DNA of 64,000 nt from Lachnospiraceae bacterium. Lineage in GTDB: Bacteria > Bacillota > Clostridia > Lachnospirales > Lachnospiraceae. Under the pieces are notes generated by a model. It did not search any database. It worked only from the letters and a program-made list of their open reading frames with translations, and was not told the origin of the DNA. Position 1 is the stretch's first letter. Every line of letters begins with the position of its first letter. Positions 19,959-29,375 of the stretch are shown here, piece by piece. Position numbers and translations under genes: made by a program. The stretch spans positions 1 to 64,000 of the forward strand of contig JAAWRC010000017.1 in assembly GCA_022800815.1 (NCBI GenBank), written 5' to 3'.

Positions 19959-21094
19959 AGCGCCATTTCCTCCTTTAGCACTGAAACAACCCGATCCAGT
20001 TCCTCTTCGGTCAATCCGGCGCTGCATGGCAGATTTAAAATCCTGTCATGGTAGAAGACAGCCTTTTCAATCCGATATGAAAGCTCATCTCTATAAGGTT
20101 TTAACGTGTGAATCAGTTTCCATACGGGCCTTGCCTGTATTTCATTCTCTGCCAACAGCCTCATCGTCTCATCTCTGTCCTCCGCCATATATGAATAAAA
20201 CCAATAATTTGGTCTGGTATCCCTCCTGAACGGCAAAAGCTCAATATCCCGCTCAACATATCTGCGGTAATTATTTTCTTTTTGCAAAATGAATTCTTCC
20301 AGTTGTTCAAGCTGCGCCAGGCCTAATGCCGCTTGTAAATTTGTCATTCGGTAATTGTATCCAATTTCATCGTGATCAAAATATAGCAAATCAGATTTTG
20401 CCTGCGTCGATAAATGGCGGCACTCATTGGCAATCCGCTCATTACCCGTAACAATCATTCCCCCGCCGCCCGTGGTAATGATCTTATTTCCGTTAAACGA
20501 AAAAACACCAACATCTCCAATGGTTCCGGCATATCTGCCCGCATATTTCCCGCTCGTATAATATGTGCCAAGCGCTTCTGTTGCATCCTCAATAACCCTG
20601 ATCCCATATCTTTTTGCAACGTCCATGACAGACTCCATATCAGCCATGTTTCCAAATACATGTACTACTACAACTGCCCTTACCGATTTGCCTGTCTTAG
20701 TATGAATCAATCGTCCATCGGTAAAATGACACTCTTTTGCGCAAAACTCCTCCAGCTTATATGGGTCAATCGTCAAACTGTCATCGCAATCCATAAAAAC
20801 CGGTGTTGCATTGACATATTTAACAGGGTTTACCGCCGCTACAAAAGTCAGTGTAGGTACCAGAACAATATCATTTTTACCGATTCCCTGACTGAGCAGT
20901 GCCAGGTGTATTCCAGCCGTTCCACTCTGACAGGCGACTGCGTAATCCGCTTTTACATATTTTGATAATTGATCCTCAAAATTACCAATCGCCTTCCCCG
21001 CAGTCGAAACCCATTCCTCCTGTATGGCCTGTGTAACATATGCGATTTCATTTCCTCTGAAACAGGGAACCGATAAAGGAATATGCCGATTCAT
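19955..21094 (-). CDS. legC: LegC-like DegT/DnrJ/EryC1/StrS aminotransferase
   Basis: QEEWVSTAGKAIGNFEDQLSKYVKADYAVACQSGTAGIHLAL; GVFSFNGNKIITTGGGGMIV; adjacent to dehydratase and NeuB/NeuA genes. Confidence 0.85.
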   Translation of the reverse strand: MNRHIPLSVPCFRGNEIAYVTQAIQEEWVSTAGKAIGNFEDQLSKYVKADYAVACQSGTAGIHLALLSQGIGKNDIVLVPTLTFVAAVNPVKYVNATPVFMDCDDSLTIDPYKLEEFCAKECHFTDGRLIHTKTGKSVRAVVVVHVFGNMADMESVMDVAKRYGIRVIEDATEALGTYYTSGKYAGRYAGTIGDVGVFSFNGNKIITTGGGGMIVTGNERIANECRHLSTQAKSDLLYFDHDEIGYNYRMTNLQAALGLAQLEQLEEFILQKENNYRRYVERDIELLPFRRDTRPNYWFYSYMAEDRDETMRLLAENEIQARPVWKLIHTLKPYRDELSYRIEKAVFYHDRILNLPCSAGLTEEELDRVVSVLKEEMAL

Positions 21095-21133
21095 AAAAGT
21101 CCCTCCCATCGTTTGCTGCATGAACGCACGTAT

Positions 21134-22369
21134 TCACATCTTTTCATCAAGATTTTTTTCTGTTTCCAGGTGGGAAAATTCAGGCAAATATTTATGAATC
21201 ATTTCTATGATGTCCCCCTTATTCTTTTCATCCTGATTTAAAGCGTCCTCTAATCTCTTTATAAATGCCGTCACGTCATCTCTGTTCGGAATATTTCCCG
21301 GTCTGATAATTCCGACCGCATCATACTTTTTCATCTCGGTCAGCTCGTCTGAAGTGTAAAATTCTTCAAATTTCTTTTCTCCCGACGTGTCGGATTTTTC
21401 AAAAAGTACCGGGTATTCCCTGCTTCCCCGCTTTAATGCAGCCATTCTGCTGACAGCCTCCATATTTGATTTGCATTCAACCGGCTCATATCCTAAAACC
21501 CTCAAAAAATTCCTGGCAATATTATCAAAAGACTCCATCTGGCTTACTTGCAGTTCAGGGAAAAATATTGATCTACTTTCTCCCATGATCGCCGCCAGCA
21601 AACATATTTGCCCGCTCTCCACGGGACTGACAAAATATCTCTTAATGTCCGTGGGTGCGCTTATGGGCTGTAATTTAGAAATTCTGTGCATAAATCCATC
21701 CAACAGTGATCCATTCGAAAACGCCACATTGGCAAATCTCGCTGTCTTGACCGGAAATAATTCAGAATAACTAAATATTAAATCCTCCATGATTCTTTTC
21801 GAAACGCCCATGACATTAACCGGATTTACCGCCTTGTCCGTACTTACACAAAAAAAACTTTCCGGCGGATAAGTTGCCAGCAAATCCAGCAGGCCCATCG
21901 CATTGATCACATTGTTTCGCAGCATTGCCTCTATGCTGTATATATCTTTTTCACTTCTCACATGCTTATGGGCGGAAAAATTGCAGACGATGTCAAATCC
22001 CGCAATGCTTTTCCCTGTGTTTCTGTGTCCCATAAACATATGCCTGAACGGACGGCTGTTATAGTCCATTGGATAAGTGCGGTAAGTGTCAGGCATATAA
22101 ATCCCGCTGCACCTGAGATCTCTGGTCAGTTCCGTCAGGGCATTTTCATTGGTGTCTACAATTATGACCTCGCCCGGCTCAAATGGGAGCATTTCTTTTA
22201 TAAAAGAGCTTCCAATGCTTCCCGCCCCGCCTATGACAAGCACACTTTTTCCATGTATTTTTTCATACAGTTTTTTTTGATTGTCATCAATATCCTTCTG
22301 AAACATGCTGCCGGAACGTCTTATGACATATTCCGATATAAAATCATTAAGATCAAACATCAAATTCAT
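21134..22369 (-). CDS. legB: LegB-like nucleotide-sugar 4,6-dehydratase (CapD/FlaA1-related)
   Basis: SVLVIGGAGSIGSSFIKEML; NFSAHKHVRSEKD; FCVSTDKAVNPVNVMGVSKRIME. Confidence 0.83.
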   Translation of the reverse strand: MNLMFDLNDFISEYVIRRSGSMFQKDIDDNQKKLYEKIHGKSVLVIGGAGSIGSSFIKEMLPFEPGEVIIVDTNENALTELTRDLRCSGIYMPDTYRTYPMDYNSRPFRHMFMGHRNTGKSIAGFDIVCNFSAHKHVRSEKDIYSIEAMLRNNVINAMGLLDLLATYPPESFFCVSTDKAVNPVNVMGVSKRIMEDLIFSYSELFPVKTARFANVAFSNGSLLDGFMHRISKLQPISAPTDIKRYFVSPVESGQICLLAAIMGESRSIFFPELQVSQMESFDNIARNFLRVLGYEPVECKSNMEAVSRMAALKRGSREYPVLFEKSDTSGEKKFEEFYTSDELTEMKKYDAVGIIRPGNIPNRDDVTAFIKRLEDALNQDEKNKGDIIEMIHKYLPEFSHLETEKNLDEKM

Positions 22370-23189
22370 AGTTATTTAAATCTGGCACCGTTAAATTCCA
22401 CCAGAATCCTCCCGGTTTCTTCTTTATTTTTACCCTTCCTTCAAGATAAGCTTCATAATATTGAACAAATCGCTCATCATATTTGGATAATAATCTGTAA
22501 TGGCTCCGCTTCACCTCGATTTCTTTTCTCAGATTACAGTCTGTTTGAACGGAGACGCCTGCAAAATTATTGTCATGTATGCGATATCGTGTAAAAGCTG
22601 CCCGTCCCGTATGAATTCCCCTTAATCCCATAATCAACAGTCTCGAATACAGGTACCAGTCAAACACAAAGGTATCACAATCAAACAATGATGAAATGAA
22701 CTTCTCGTCAACGCTGCCAAGCCTCAAAGCGGTGTTTGACAGGCCAAGGAAATTAGAATTTGCAAGTATTTCAATGCCATTTGCCGAATCAGGCATTTGA
22801 AAGGCAGTGCTTTCACAGCCGTCCGGCAAAATGTCATTGTAAAAAAAATCAGCACCCGTAGTTCTAAAACAGTCCACCGTCTCCTGGATTCGCCCTTCTG
22901 AAAACGTATCATCCGCATCGCCAAAAACCAACAAATCCGCTCCCGACTCTTTGGATTCCTGTATCAGTTTGACCCTCAGGGCCTGCGGTGTAAGCTGCGA
23001 AAAATTCTCGATTACGTCAGCACGGACATCCAAAAAAGCGAGTTTCTTAAATATTTCCTGTTTCTTTACCTGATCGGTCAATATAAGAACAGAAAAATCA
23101 CGAAACGTCTGCGCTTGCAGACTCTGGATAAAATCTTCAAAATATTTTATGGCATCCGGGTATACCACCGTGACAACTACCGTTTTCAA
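22353..23189 (-). CDS. Family-2 glycosyltransferase
   Basis: VVTVVYPDAIKYFEDFIQSLQAQTFRDFSVLILTD; ADLLVFGDADDTF. TTG start with AGGAG inside the upstream NeuA-like ORF. Confidence 0.75.
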   Translation of the reverse strand: MKTVVVTVVYPDAIKYFEDFIQSLQAQTFRDFSVLILTDQVKKQEIFKKLAFLDVRADVIENFSQLTPQALRVKLIQESKESGADLLVFGDADDTFSEGRIQETVDCFRTTGADFFYNDILPDGCESTAFQMPDSANGIEILANSNFLGLSNTALRLGSVDEKFISSLFDCDTFVFDWYLYSRLLIMGLRGIHTGRAAFTRYRIHDNNFAGVSVQTDCNLRKEIEVKRSHYRLLSKYDERFVQYYEAYLEGRVKIKKKPGGFWWNLTVPDLNNYEFDV

Positions 23190-23880
23190 TATTCACTTTA
23201 CTCCTAATATATTCCGCATAGCAAAAATCATCATAAGTGTCAATATCAACAGAGTCGCTTTCACGCATAACGTAAGCCACTGTTTTATCTGTATAATACG
23301 TTCTCTCTTTCACCAGAATATCGAAATCAAGAATATATATGGCCCCATTGGGTATGCAATAACCGCCGTCATCCTGCCTGTTTCTTAATACGCCTGATTC
23401 CATTCCGAATCCACAGCTATGCAGATACCCGTTTTCACCAACCTTAAGATACCAGCTCGGTGGAACATCCGCCCGCCTGACTGAAATGAGCGTTTCGCAA
23501 TCGGATTGAGAAAACAACTCAAAGGCCTCGTCAATATGCCTGCTGTTCCTAAAAGGAACCGTCGGAAGAAGCACCATGAACTTCTTAAGATCGGCCCCAT
23601 CACGTTCAACCAGAAAATTAACTGCATGAATATAAACATCTACTGCCGACGCTGTATCTGTAGCTAATGCTTCCGGTCTTAAAAACGGTACCTCCGCACC
23701 ATACTGTTCAGCAATTCCGGCTATGCCGCGATCATCCGTAGTGACTATGACTCGATCCACACAGCTTGCACCAATTGCAGCCTTTATGGTATGTGCAATC
23801 AAAGGGATCCCGTCTAACTCCTTCACATTTTTTCCCGGGAGGCCTTTGGAGCCTCCCCGAGCGGGTATAATGGCTATCAT
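23137..23880 (-). CDS. CMP-nonulosonic acid (CMP-sialic/legionaminic) synthetase
   Basis: MIAIIPARGGSKGLPGKNVKELDGIPLIAHTI; VTTDDRGIAGIAEQYGAEVPFLRP; VDIDTYDDF. ATG at 23880. Confidence 0.92.
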   Translation of the reverse strand: MIAIIPARGGSKGLPGKNVKELDGIPLIAHTIKAAIGASCVDRVIVTTDDRGIAGIAEQYGAEVPFLRPEALATDTASAVDVYIHAVNFLVERDGADLKKFMVLLPTVPFRNSRHIDEAFELFSQSDCETLISVRRADVPPSWYLKVGENGYLHSCGFGMESGVLRNRQDDGGYCIPNGAIYILDFDILVKERTYYTDKTVAYVMRESDSVDIDTYDDFCYAEYIRSKVNIENGSCHGGIPGCHKIF

Positions 23881-23885
23881 ACTGT

Positions 23886-24923
23886 TCAAAAGTCCTCCCA
23901 TGATATGATCTCATCATACGCAATGTCCCTTTTTGCCGTACGCCCGACTACTGATTTATAGTATTTTGGCGCAATCCCCGTTCCCGGCCGTTTATAATCA
24001 ATCGCATCCTCGCTGATCACCATCCCTTTCTCGATCTGTCTGGCCGCTACGATACTTCTCTGGAACGCTTCCCTTCTCTCCCTGTCCTCATTGACGGTTT
24101 TGACACGGGAACCAAGCATCAAATGACCAATTTTTGCCGCTTCACAGATTACGGAAAGTTCCTCAGGGCTGGCTGATATTTTATGATCCCATCCCTCCAT
24201 CGCTTTATCCAACGTAAAATGCTTCTCAATGACACAAACCCCCTTAGCCAACGACATTACAGGAGCGACCGTCCCGATCGTGTGATCAGAATACCCAACC
24301 CTAACGTCAAAGCAAGTTCGCAGCATATCAATATTGTTCAAGTTGACTTCGTCATTGCGGGGCGGATAGATGGATACACAGTGTAACAAGATGATATCCG
24401 TACAGTGATTTGACTGTAAAGTTTCCACCGCAAGAGCCACGTCGCTAAGCGGACATAGTCCGGTGCTGAGAATTACCGGCTTTCCTTTTGTTGCGATATA
24501 CTCCAAAAACGGTATATTGTTAAGATCCATGGAGGCAACTTTTATAAACGGAACATCGAGTTCAATCAGCAAGTCAACCTCGTCCCTGGAAAAAGGAGTG
24601 GAGGCAAATTCAATCCCCTTCTCCTCACAATAGTTTTTCAGTTCGATATGTTTCTTTTTATCTATATGGTATTTATCAACGATCTGCTCCAATGTATAAT
24701 CCGTTCTGTTCCTATAGTCATCTCTCAAAAAAAAGTTATCTTGATAAACCTTTTTGGAGAAAATGGAATCCTTCGTCCATGATTGGAATTTTACACAATC
24801 AGCGCCACACGCAACTGCGGAATCAATCAGACGCTTTGCAAGCTCCATATCACCGTTATGATTTGCACCCGCTTCGGCGATAACATAGGTTTTTCCGTGC
24901 TCGCTCATATCCTTGAATTTCAT
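23886..24923 (-). CDS. NeuB/LegI-like nonulosonic acid synthase with C-terminal SAF domain
   Basis: VIAEAGANHNGDMELAKRLID; CVKFQSW; GYSDHTIG; VIEKHFTLDKAMEGWDHKIS; SIVAARQIEKGMVISEDAI. Confidence 0.93.
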   Translation of the reverse strand: MKFKDMSEHGKTYVIAEAGANHNGDMELAKRLIDSAVACGADCVKFQSWTKDSIFSKKVYQDNFFLRDDYRNRTDYTLEQIVDKYHIDKKKHIELKNYCEEKGIEFASTPFSRDEVDLLIELDVPFIKVASMDLNNIPFLEYIATKGKPVILSTGLCPLSDVALAVETLQSNHCTDIILLHCVSIYPPRNDEVNLNNIDMLRTCFDVRVGYSDHTIGTVAPVMSLAKGVCVIEKHFTLDKAMEGWDHKISASPEELSVICEAAKIGHLMLGSRVKTVNEDRERREAFQRSIVAARQIEKGMVISEDAIDYKRPGTGIAPKYYKSVVGRTAKRDIAYDEIISWEDF

Positions 24924-24960
24924 AAAGATGCACCTCCGTTTTTAAATTTCTTTTGCGGTT

Positions 24961-26070
24961 TCAAAAAGTATGCTCAAAAAAACTTTTGCTTAATCTCTTC
25001 TCCATATCCTCCATCGTATCAAGCTGTCCCATATCCAGCCAGGCATTCTCGCTGACAGGAAAAGCCCCCACCTTAAATCCCGAGTCCTTGCATCTTTTAA
25101 TAATCTCCGGGAATCCTATTTTTTCGTTATCGTTCACTTTTGATAGAGCCTCTTTCTCCACAATATAGCAGCCTGTATTTGTCAAATATGCAATCTCAGG
25201 CTTTTCTATCATGGAAATAACGCTCCCTCCATCTCCTGTTTGGATTACACCATACGGTATGGTGATTTTTTTTAGTGAAGAAATAATTGTTATCTTATTT
25301 TTTTCATTTTTATGATAATCAAGCATTTTAGCGAAATCATCCCGGATAAGAATGTCACAGTTCGATAAAATAAAGGTGGAACAAAGCCGGTTTCGCAATA
25401 AGGAAAGCCCGCCTCCCGTTCCTAATTCTTCCGTTTCATCAATGATCTCTAAATCATAGTCATGATTCAAATCCGCAAAATACGCTCTTATCATATTTTT
25501 TTTATAATTTACAATCACATAAAACGTGCGGGCGCCGAAGTTCTGAAACTGATGTATGATATGTTCTATGATCGGATACTCACAGATCGGTATCAACGGC
25601 TTGGGCAGTACCTTTGTATACGGATAAAGTCTTGAACCCCTCCCGCCCGCCATGATAACGATTGGTATAAAAGCAAGGGAATCATTTCTCTTTTTGTCAG
25701 AATTGCTAACCGCCCTGTTAAAGATCACTTTTATGATTCTGCGACTTTCATCAACAATGGGGATGGCCCTGAGGTTTTTTGAAACCATAAAGCCGATTGC
25801 TTCCTCCTCGCATTCCTCCGTCAGATATTCAGGGCTTCTATTAATAATATTGGAAATTTTCCCGCTCAGTTCACCTGTTTTTATAAGCCACCTTCTTATA
25901 TCGCCATCCGTTAAGCACCCCTCTAACTCCCTGTTTTCGTTTTGTATGAAGAGTATCCCGTTTCCCGTAATGTCAATCTTCTTCATGGCATCGGGGATGC
26001 TCATATCTGCATTCCCGACAATATTATTAAATTCTGCTTCATCCGATAAAATCGCAAACATAACATCCAC
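24961..26070 (-). CDS. Sugar-phosphate nucleotidyltransferase with N-terminal CBS pair (PtmE-like)
   Basis: FIPIVIMAGGRGSRLYPYTKVLPKPLIPICEYPIIEHII; N-terminal CBS-like repeats with LTDGDIRRWL. Confidence 0.88.
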   Translation of the reverse strand: MDVMFAILSDEAEFNNIVGNADMSIPDAMKKIDITGNGILFIQNENRELEGCLTDGDIRRWLIKTGELSGKISNIINRSPEYLTEECEEEAIGFMVSKNLRAIPIVDESRRIIKVIFNRAVSNSDKKRNDSLAFIPIVIMAGGRGSRLYPYTKVLPKPLIPICEYPIIEHIIHQFQNFGARTFYVIVNYKKNMIRAYFADLNHDYDLEIIDETEELGTGGGLSLLRNRLCSTFILSNCDILIRDDFAKMLDYHKNEKNKITIISSLKKITIPYGVIQTGDGGSVISMIEKPEIAYLTNTGCYIVEKEALSKVNDNEKIGFPEIIKRCKDSGFKVGAFPVSENAWLDMGQLDTMEDMEKRLSKSFFEHTF

Positions 26071-26103
26071 ATTATCATCCTAACCTGTCTATGCGTTTTA
26101 AAT

Positions 26104-28017
26104 TTACAACTTTCGAGCCATTTCCATATTCCTATAAAAAATATCCGGTTTCCATTCATCAAGCTCCTGAAAAATCCGATCCATTTTACCAATGATCTCT
26201 TCGTGTTTTTCTTTTGTCCAATTCTCAATATATCGGTCATACATCCATGTCCCGACTTCTTTCCCGACCTTCTTTAATTCTAAACGATCCATTCCTATAG
26301 GATTATTGTCAAAAAATATGTCTTTTCCTGTATATAAGCAACTTCTGTAATATAAGAATTCTACGCAAAAACACTTATATACGTCTTTTTGGCAGTTTTT
26401 AGGGCTTAAATCCTTCAAGTGAAAAAGCAAGTCATCATATTCGTCCATCGTCCTTGGATTCCATGCATGATTAAAGGCCATGCCTGGATTTGCCCCTGCA
26501 TTGATGACTTCTATCCCAATTAGCGGATATTCATACGAAATTGTTCCATAAACCGTCAATGCATAATTTAATCCTTCCTCTTTCATTTGGATTGGAGAAA
26601 CCATTGCGTCAATTTTCGTTATATTCGGATATCTTTTTAGATAATTCTCAATTATAATAAAATCTCTTTTTGACGCAGACGGATGCATTTTTAGATACCA
26701 ATCATAATCTGGTGTTTTTAGCGAAATTTCACCTATGTGGATTAACCACGAAATACGATTGTTATCAAAAATCTGTTCGCCACAAAAATAGCAATCCTCT
26801 TCAAAAATTGAAGGACAAATAAGCACTTTTATCTTATTATTGTCTTTTAATATTCTTTCGCTGCTTTTTATAGCAAAAACATTCCTGTCTTTTCCGTGCG
26901 TTGCTATGTATTCCCCTCCACCAAACAACCTTTCGTTCAGCTTCTCCTCAGCCCACTTTAAACCATAAATCTGTTCCTGTTCAGAAAGCTCATTCCAAAA
27001 TTTTTTGAAATATGGATAACTTTGGCAGACACAAAAATCCAAGGTCATCCTTGCAAAATAGTCGGTATCCGTATATGTCGGTATATGAAAGGAGACCGCA
27101 ATGTCCCTTATGAATCCATCCCAACACACTCCGTCCCCAAGTAAAACGGCTTTTACCTTTCCATTCTTTAAATAATCATACCAGAAGACAACATACTCTA
27201 TGGTTTCTATTAAAAAAGCTTTCAAAGATTCATCGTTTGCTTCAAATGGCGGCACAAAATGCCTTAACAAAAACCTGATTATGGTGGTTCCGAAGTGGAT
27301 ATCGTAAATTTTTATTTTGTCCCAATCCTGCCACGTGCGCAAATTACACCATATTGATGAAAACAACCGGTCAACTTCCTGCTTCTGCGTTTGTGAGAGC
27401 TCGTATCTTATGAGTTCATCCATGTTAAATGAGTTAAATATTTTCAACATCGTTTTGGACGCATTTCCATATGTTGCGCCAAACCTGAAATAGCCTTTTA
27501 TTTTTGCATTATACTTTTTTGCAAAATAGTTGCCGCAGTACGCCTGCGGTATTATCCTGATCAATGCATGTTTGTTATCAAAGGGAATAAGAATTTCGTT
27601 TTGTGTTTCTGCTTCATTGTCTACTCCAGCAAACCCATACCCGGACCATAACTTTTTGTTAAAGTCAATAAATCTTTTTATGGAATCATCTTCAATAAAA
27701 ATATGTCTGTCATCCCAAACGAAAAAATCAATCCCAATACTTAGGCCAATTTTGTTAAACGCATCAATAATATCATTGGCATATCTGTATGTCGCAATTA
27801 CGACAGGCCATTTTCTGACGGAGGCCGCATAATCATCTATACTAATTATAGGCTTATCATAAATCCGATTGCCGCATCTGCGATTATCTATAAAGGCTAT
27901 GATTTTATCCATATCAGAAATTGCATGAATCAGATCCTCCGCATCTATACCCGTCCCGTAAACATAAAACTCTCCAGCATTTTTCAGAAACTCCCTGTCT
28001 ATATATCCTTGTTCCAT
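26104..28017 (-). CDS. Glycan-biosynthesis protein with N-terminal Rossmann-like module; possible GT-B/capsule-type transferase domain
   Basis: FYVYGTGIDAEDLIHAI...FIDNRRCGN; KVLICPSIFEEDCYFCGEQIF; PDYDWYLKMHPSASKRD; LTVYGTISYEYPLIGIEVINAGANPG. Confidence 0.6.
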   Translation of the reverse strand: MEQGYIDREFLKNAGEFYVYGTGIDAEDLIHAISDMDKIIAFIDNRRCGNRIYDKPIISIDDYAASVRKWPVVIATYRYANDIIDAFNKIGLSIGIDFFVWDDRHIFIEDDSIKRFIDFNKKLWSGYGFAGVDNEAETQNEILIPFDNKHALIRIIPQAYCGNYFAKKYNAKIKGYFRFGATYGNASKTMLKIFNSFNMDELIRYELSQTQKQEVDRLFSSIWCNLRTWQDWDKIKIYDIHFGTTIIRFLLRHFVPPFEANDESLKAFLIETIEYVVFWYDYLKNGKVKAVLLGDGVCWDGFIRDIAVSFHIPTYTDTDYFARMTLDFCVCQSYPYFKKFWNELSEQEQIYGLKWAEEKLNERLFGGGEYIATHGKDRNVFAIKSSERILKDNNKIKVLICPSIFEEDCYFCGEQIFDNNRISWLIHIGEISLKTPDYDWYLKMHPSASKRDFIIIENYLKRYPNITKIDAMVSPIQMKEEGLNYALTVYGTISYEYPLIGIEVINAGANPGMAFNHAWNPRTMDEYDDLLFHLKDLSPKNCQKDVYKCFCVEFLYYRSCLYTGKDIFFDNNPIGMDRLELKKVGKEVGTWMYDRYIENWTKEKHEEIIGKMDRIFQELDEWKPDIFYRNMEMARKL

Positions 28018-28145
28018 ATATCGGTCCTCCCAATGTCATGTCTTCCATCTCCTGAAAGCTCTGTTGCTCCAGCATAGAAACTAACATTCCATTCGCCGTT
28101 TCCATCGTATGAACCAAATCTAACAGCCGTCTTTTATCTTCCGTG

Positions 28146-29357
28146 TCACTCCTGCCCTAATCTTTCAATCAGATCAACAACCCTCTTACTTGCACAGCCA
28201 TCCTCTATAATTCCGGTTCTTTTTATAAACCATTCCGCTTTTTCTCTATATACATCCTGATCAAATGTTAAAATGTTTTTTTCCAGTTCATCGTTTGTGC
28301 TCGCAACCGGAAAAGGAATTTCTTCCAATTCAAACATTAAATGTCCTCTGTCCACAATGTATTCCCGCAAATCATCCGCATAAATGAAACCTGGAACGTG
28401 CGTCAAAAAGCTTTCAAAAATAACAGTGGAATAATCCGTCAGGCATGCATCGCTTGCTGCGATAATCTCACTCACATCCGGCCTCTGGCTTACATCAATC
28501 AGTCTCCGATTGTTCTCACGTACTGGAAAGCGCTCCATCTGTGCCGCAAGCTGGGGATGCAAACGTAAAAATACATACCATTCCCCACCAAACCGTTTTT
28601 CCAGTGCGGTAATCAATCTTTCAAAATCAACAGAACAAAACTCCGCTTTTACGCTTCTGTTTTTAGTTTGACTCCCGCCTCGAAAAGTGGGGGCATACAA
28701 CAAAATCTTTGCATCAAGGGGAATATGACACTCCTTGCGAAACTGTACATGCATCTCCTCAATTTCATGAAATAAAGCATCGCATCGAGGTGTTCCTGTT
28801 TCCAATATCGTTCCCTTATATATCAGTCCTTCCGGCCACATATCGGTACACCATCTGCTGCCGGATAAAGCATAATCCATCATTTTAGAATCATACTCGC
28901 TGACCAGATAAGCCATCTGAGGCAACTGCTTTCCCCTATATTTACCAATCGGCTTTAACGCCAGAGTACCATGCCAAGTCTGCAGGTATACCGTTCCCTT
29001 TCTTTTTTTTGTTCCATAAACTGTTCTTGTATTCGCAATCCAGAATCTTGCCGTAGATAAATGATATGCTCTTGTCCATAATGAGCTTTTTACCTTCTGA
29101 ATTTCTTTTGGAAACTTCTTTTCCATATCGTCCACGAGCCAGATAATCTTATATGCGGTTTGGCCCTGTTGATTCCTTCTCAGCAGTTCTTTTGCAATAT
29201 ACTTTGGACTACATCCATATCCGCCCTTCCCCTCAAACGTCCACATCACTATTTTATATGGATCGATCGGAAAAACCCAACACGCATAATATGCCAGACT
29301 TGAAAGAAAAGCCTTCAATTTTCGCCAGAAGATATATTGTTTTTCCGCAAAATTCAT
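28146..29357 (-). CDS. CDP-glycerol glycerophosphotransferase family protein (TagB/TagF-like)
   Basis: YLQTWHGTLALKPIGKY; LYAPTFRGGSQ; FLRLHPQLA; DVSEIIAASDACLTDYSTVIFES. Confidence 0.93.
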   Translation of the reverse strand: MNFAEKQYIFWRKLKAFLSSLAYYACWVFPIDPYKIVMWTFEGKGGYGCSPKYIAKELLRRNQQGQTAYKIIWLVDDMEKKFPKEIQKVKSSLWTRAYHLSTARFWIANTRTVYGTKKRKGTVYLQTWHGTLALKPIGKYRGKQLPQMAYLVSEYDSKMMDYALSGSRWCTDMWPEGLIYKGTILETGTPRCDALFHEIEEMHVQFRKECHIPLDAKILLYAPTFRGGSQTKNRSVKAEFCSVDFERLITALEKRFGGEWYVFLRLHPQLAAQMERFPVRENNRRLIDVSQRPDVSEIIAASDACLTDYSTVIFESFLTHVPGFIYADDLREYIVDRGHLMFELEEIPFPVASTNDELEKNILTFDQDVYREKAEWFIKRTGIIEDGCASKRVVDLIERLGQE

Positions 29358-29375
29358 GCTTCCAGCCTCATCTCT

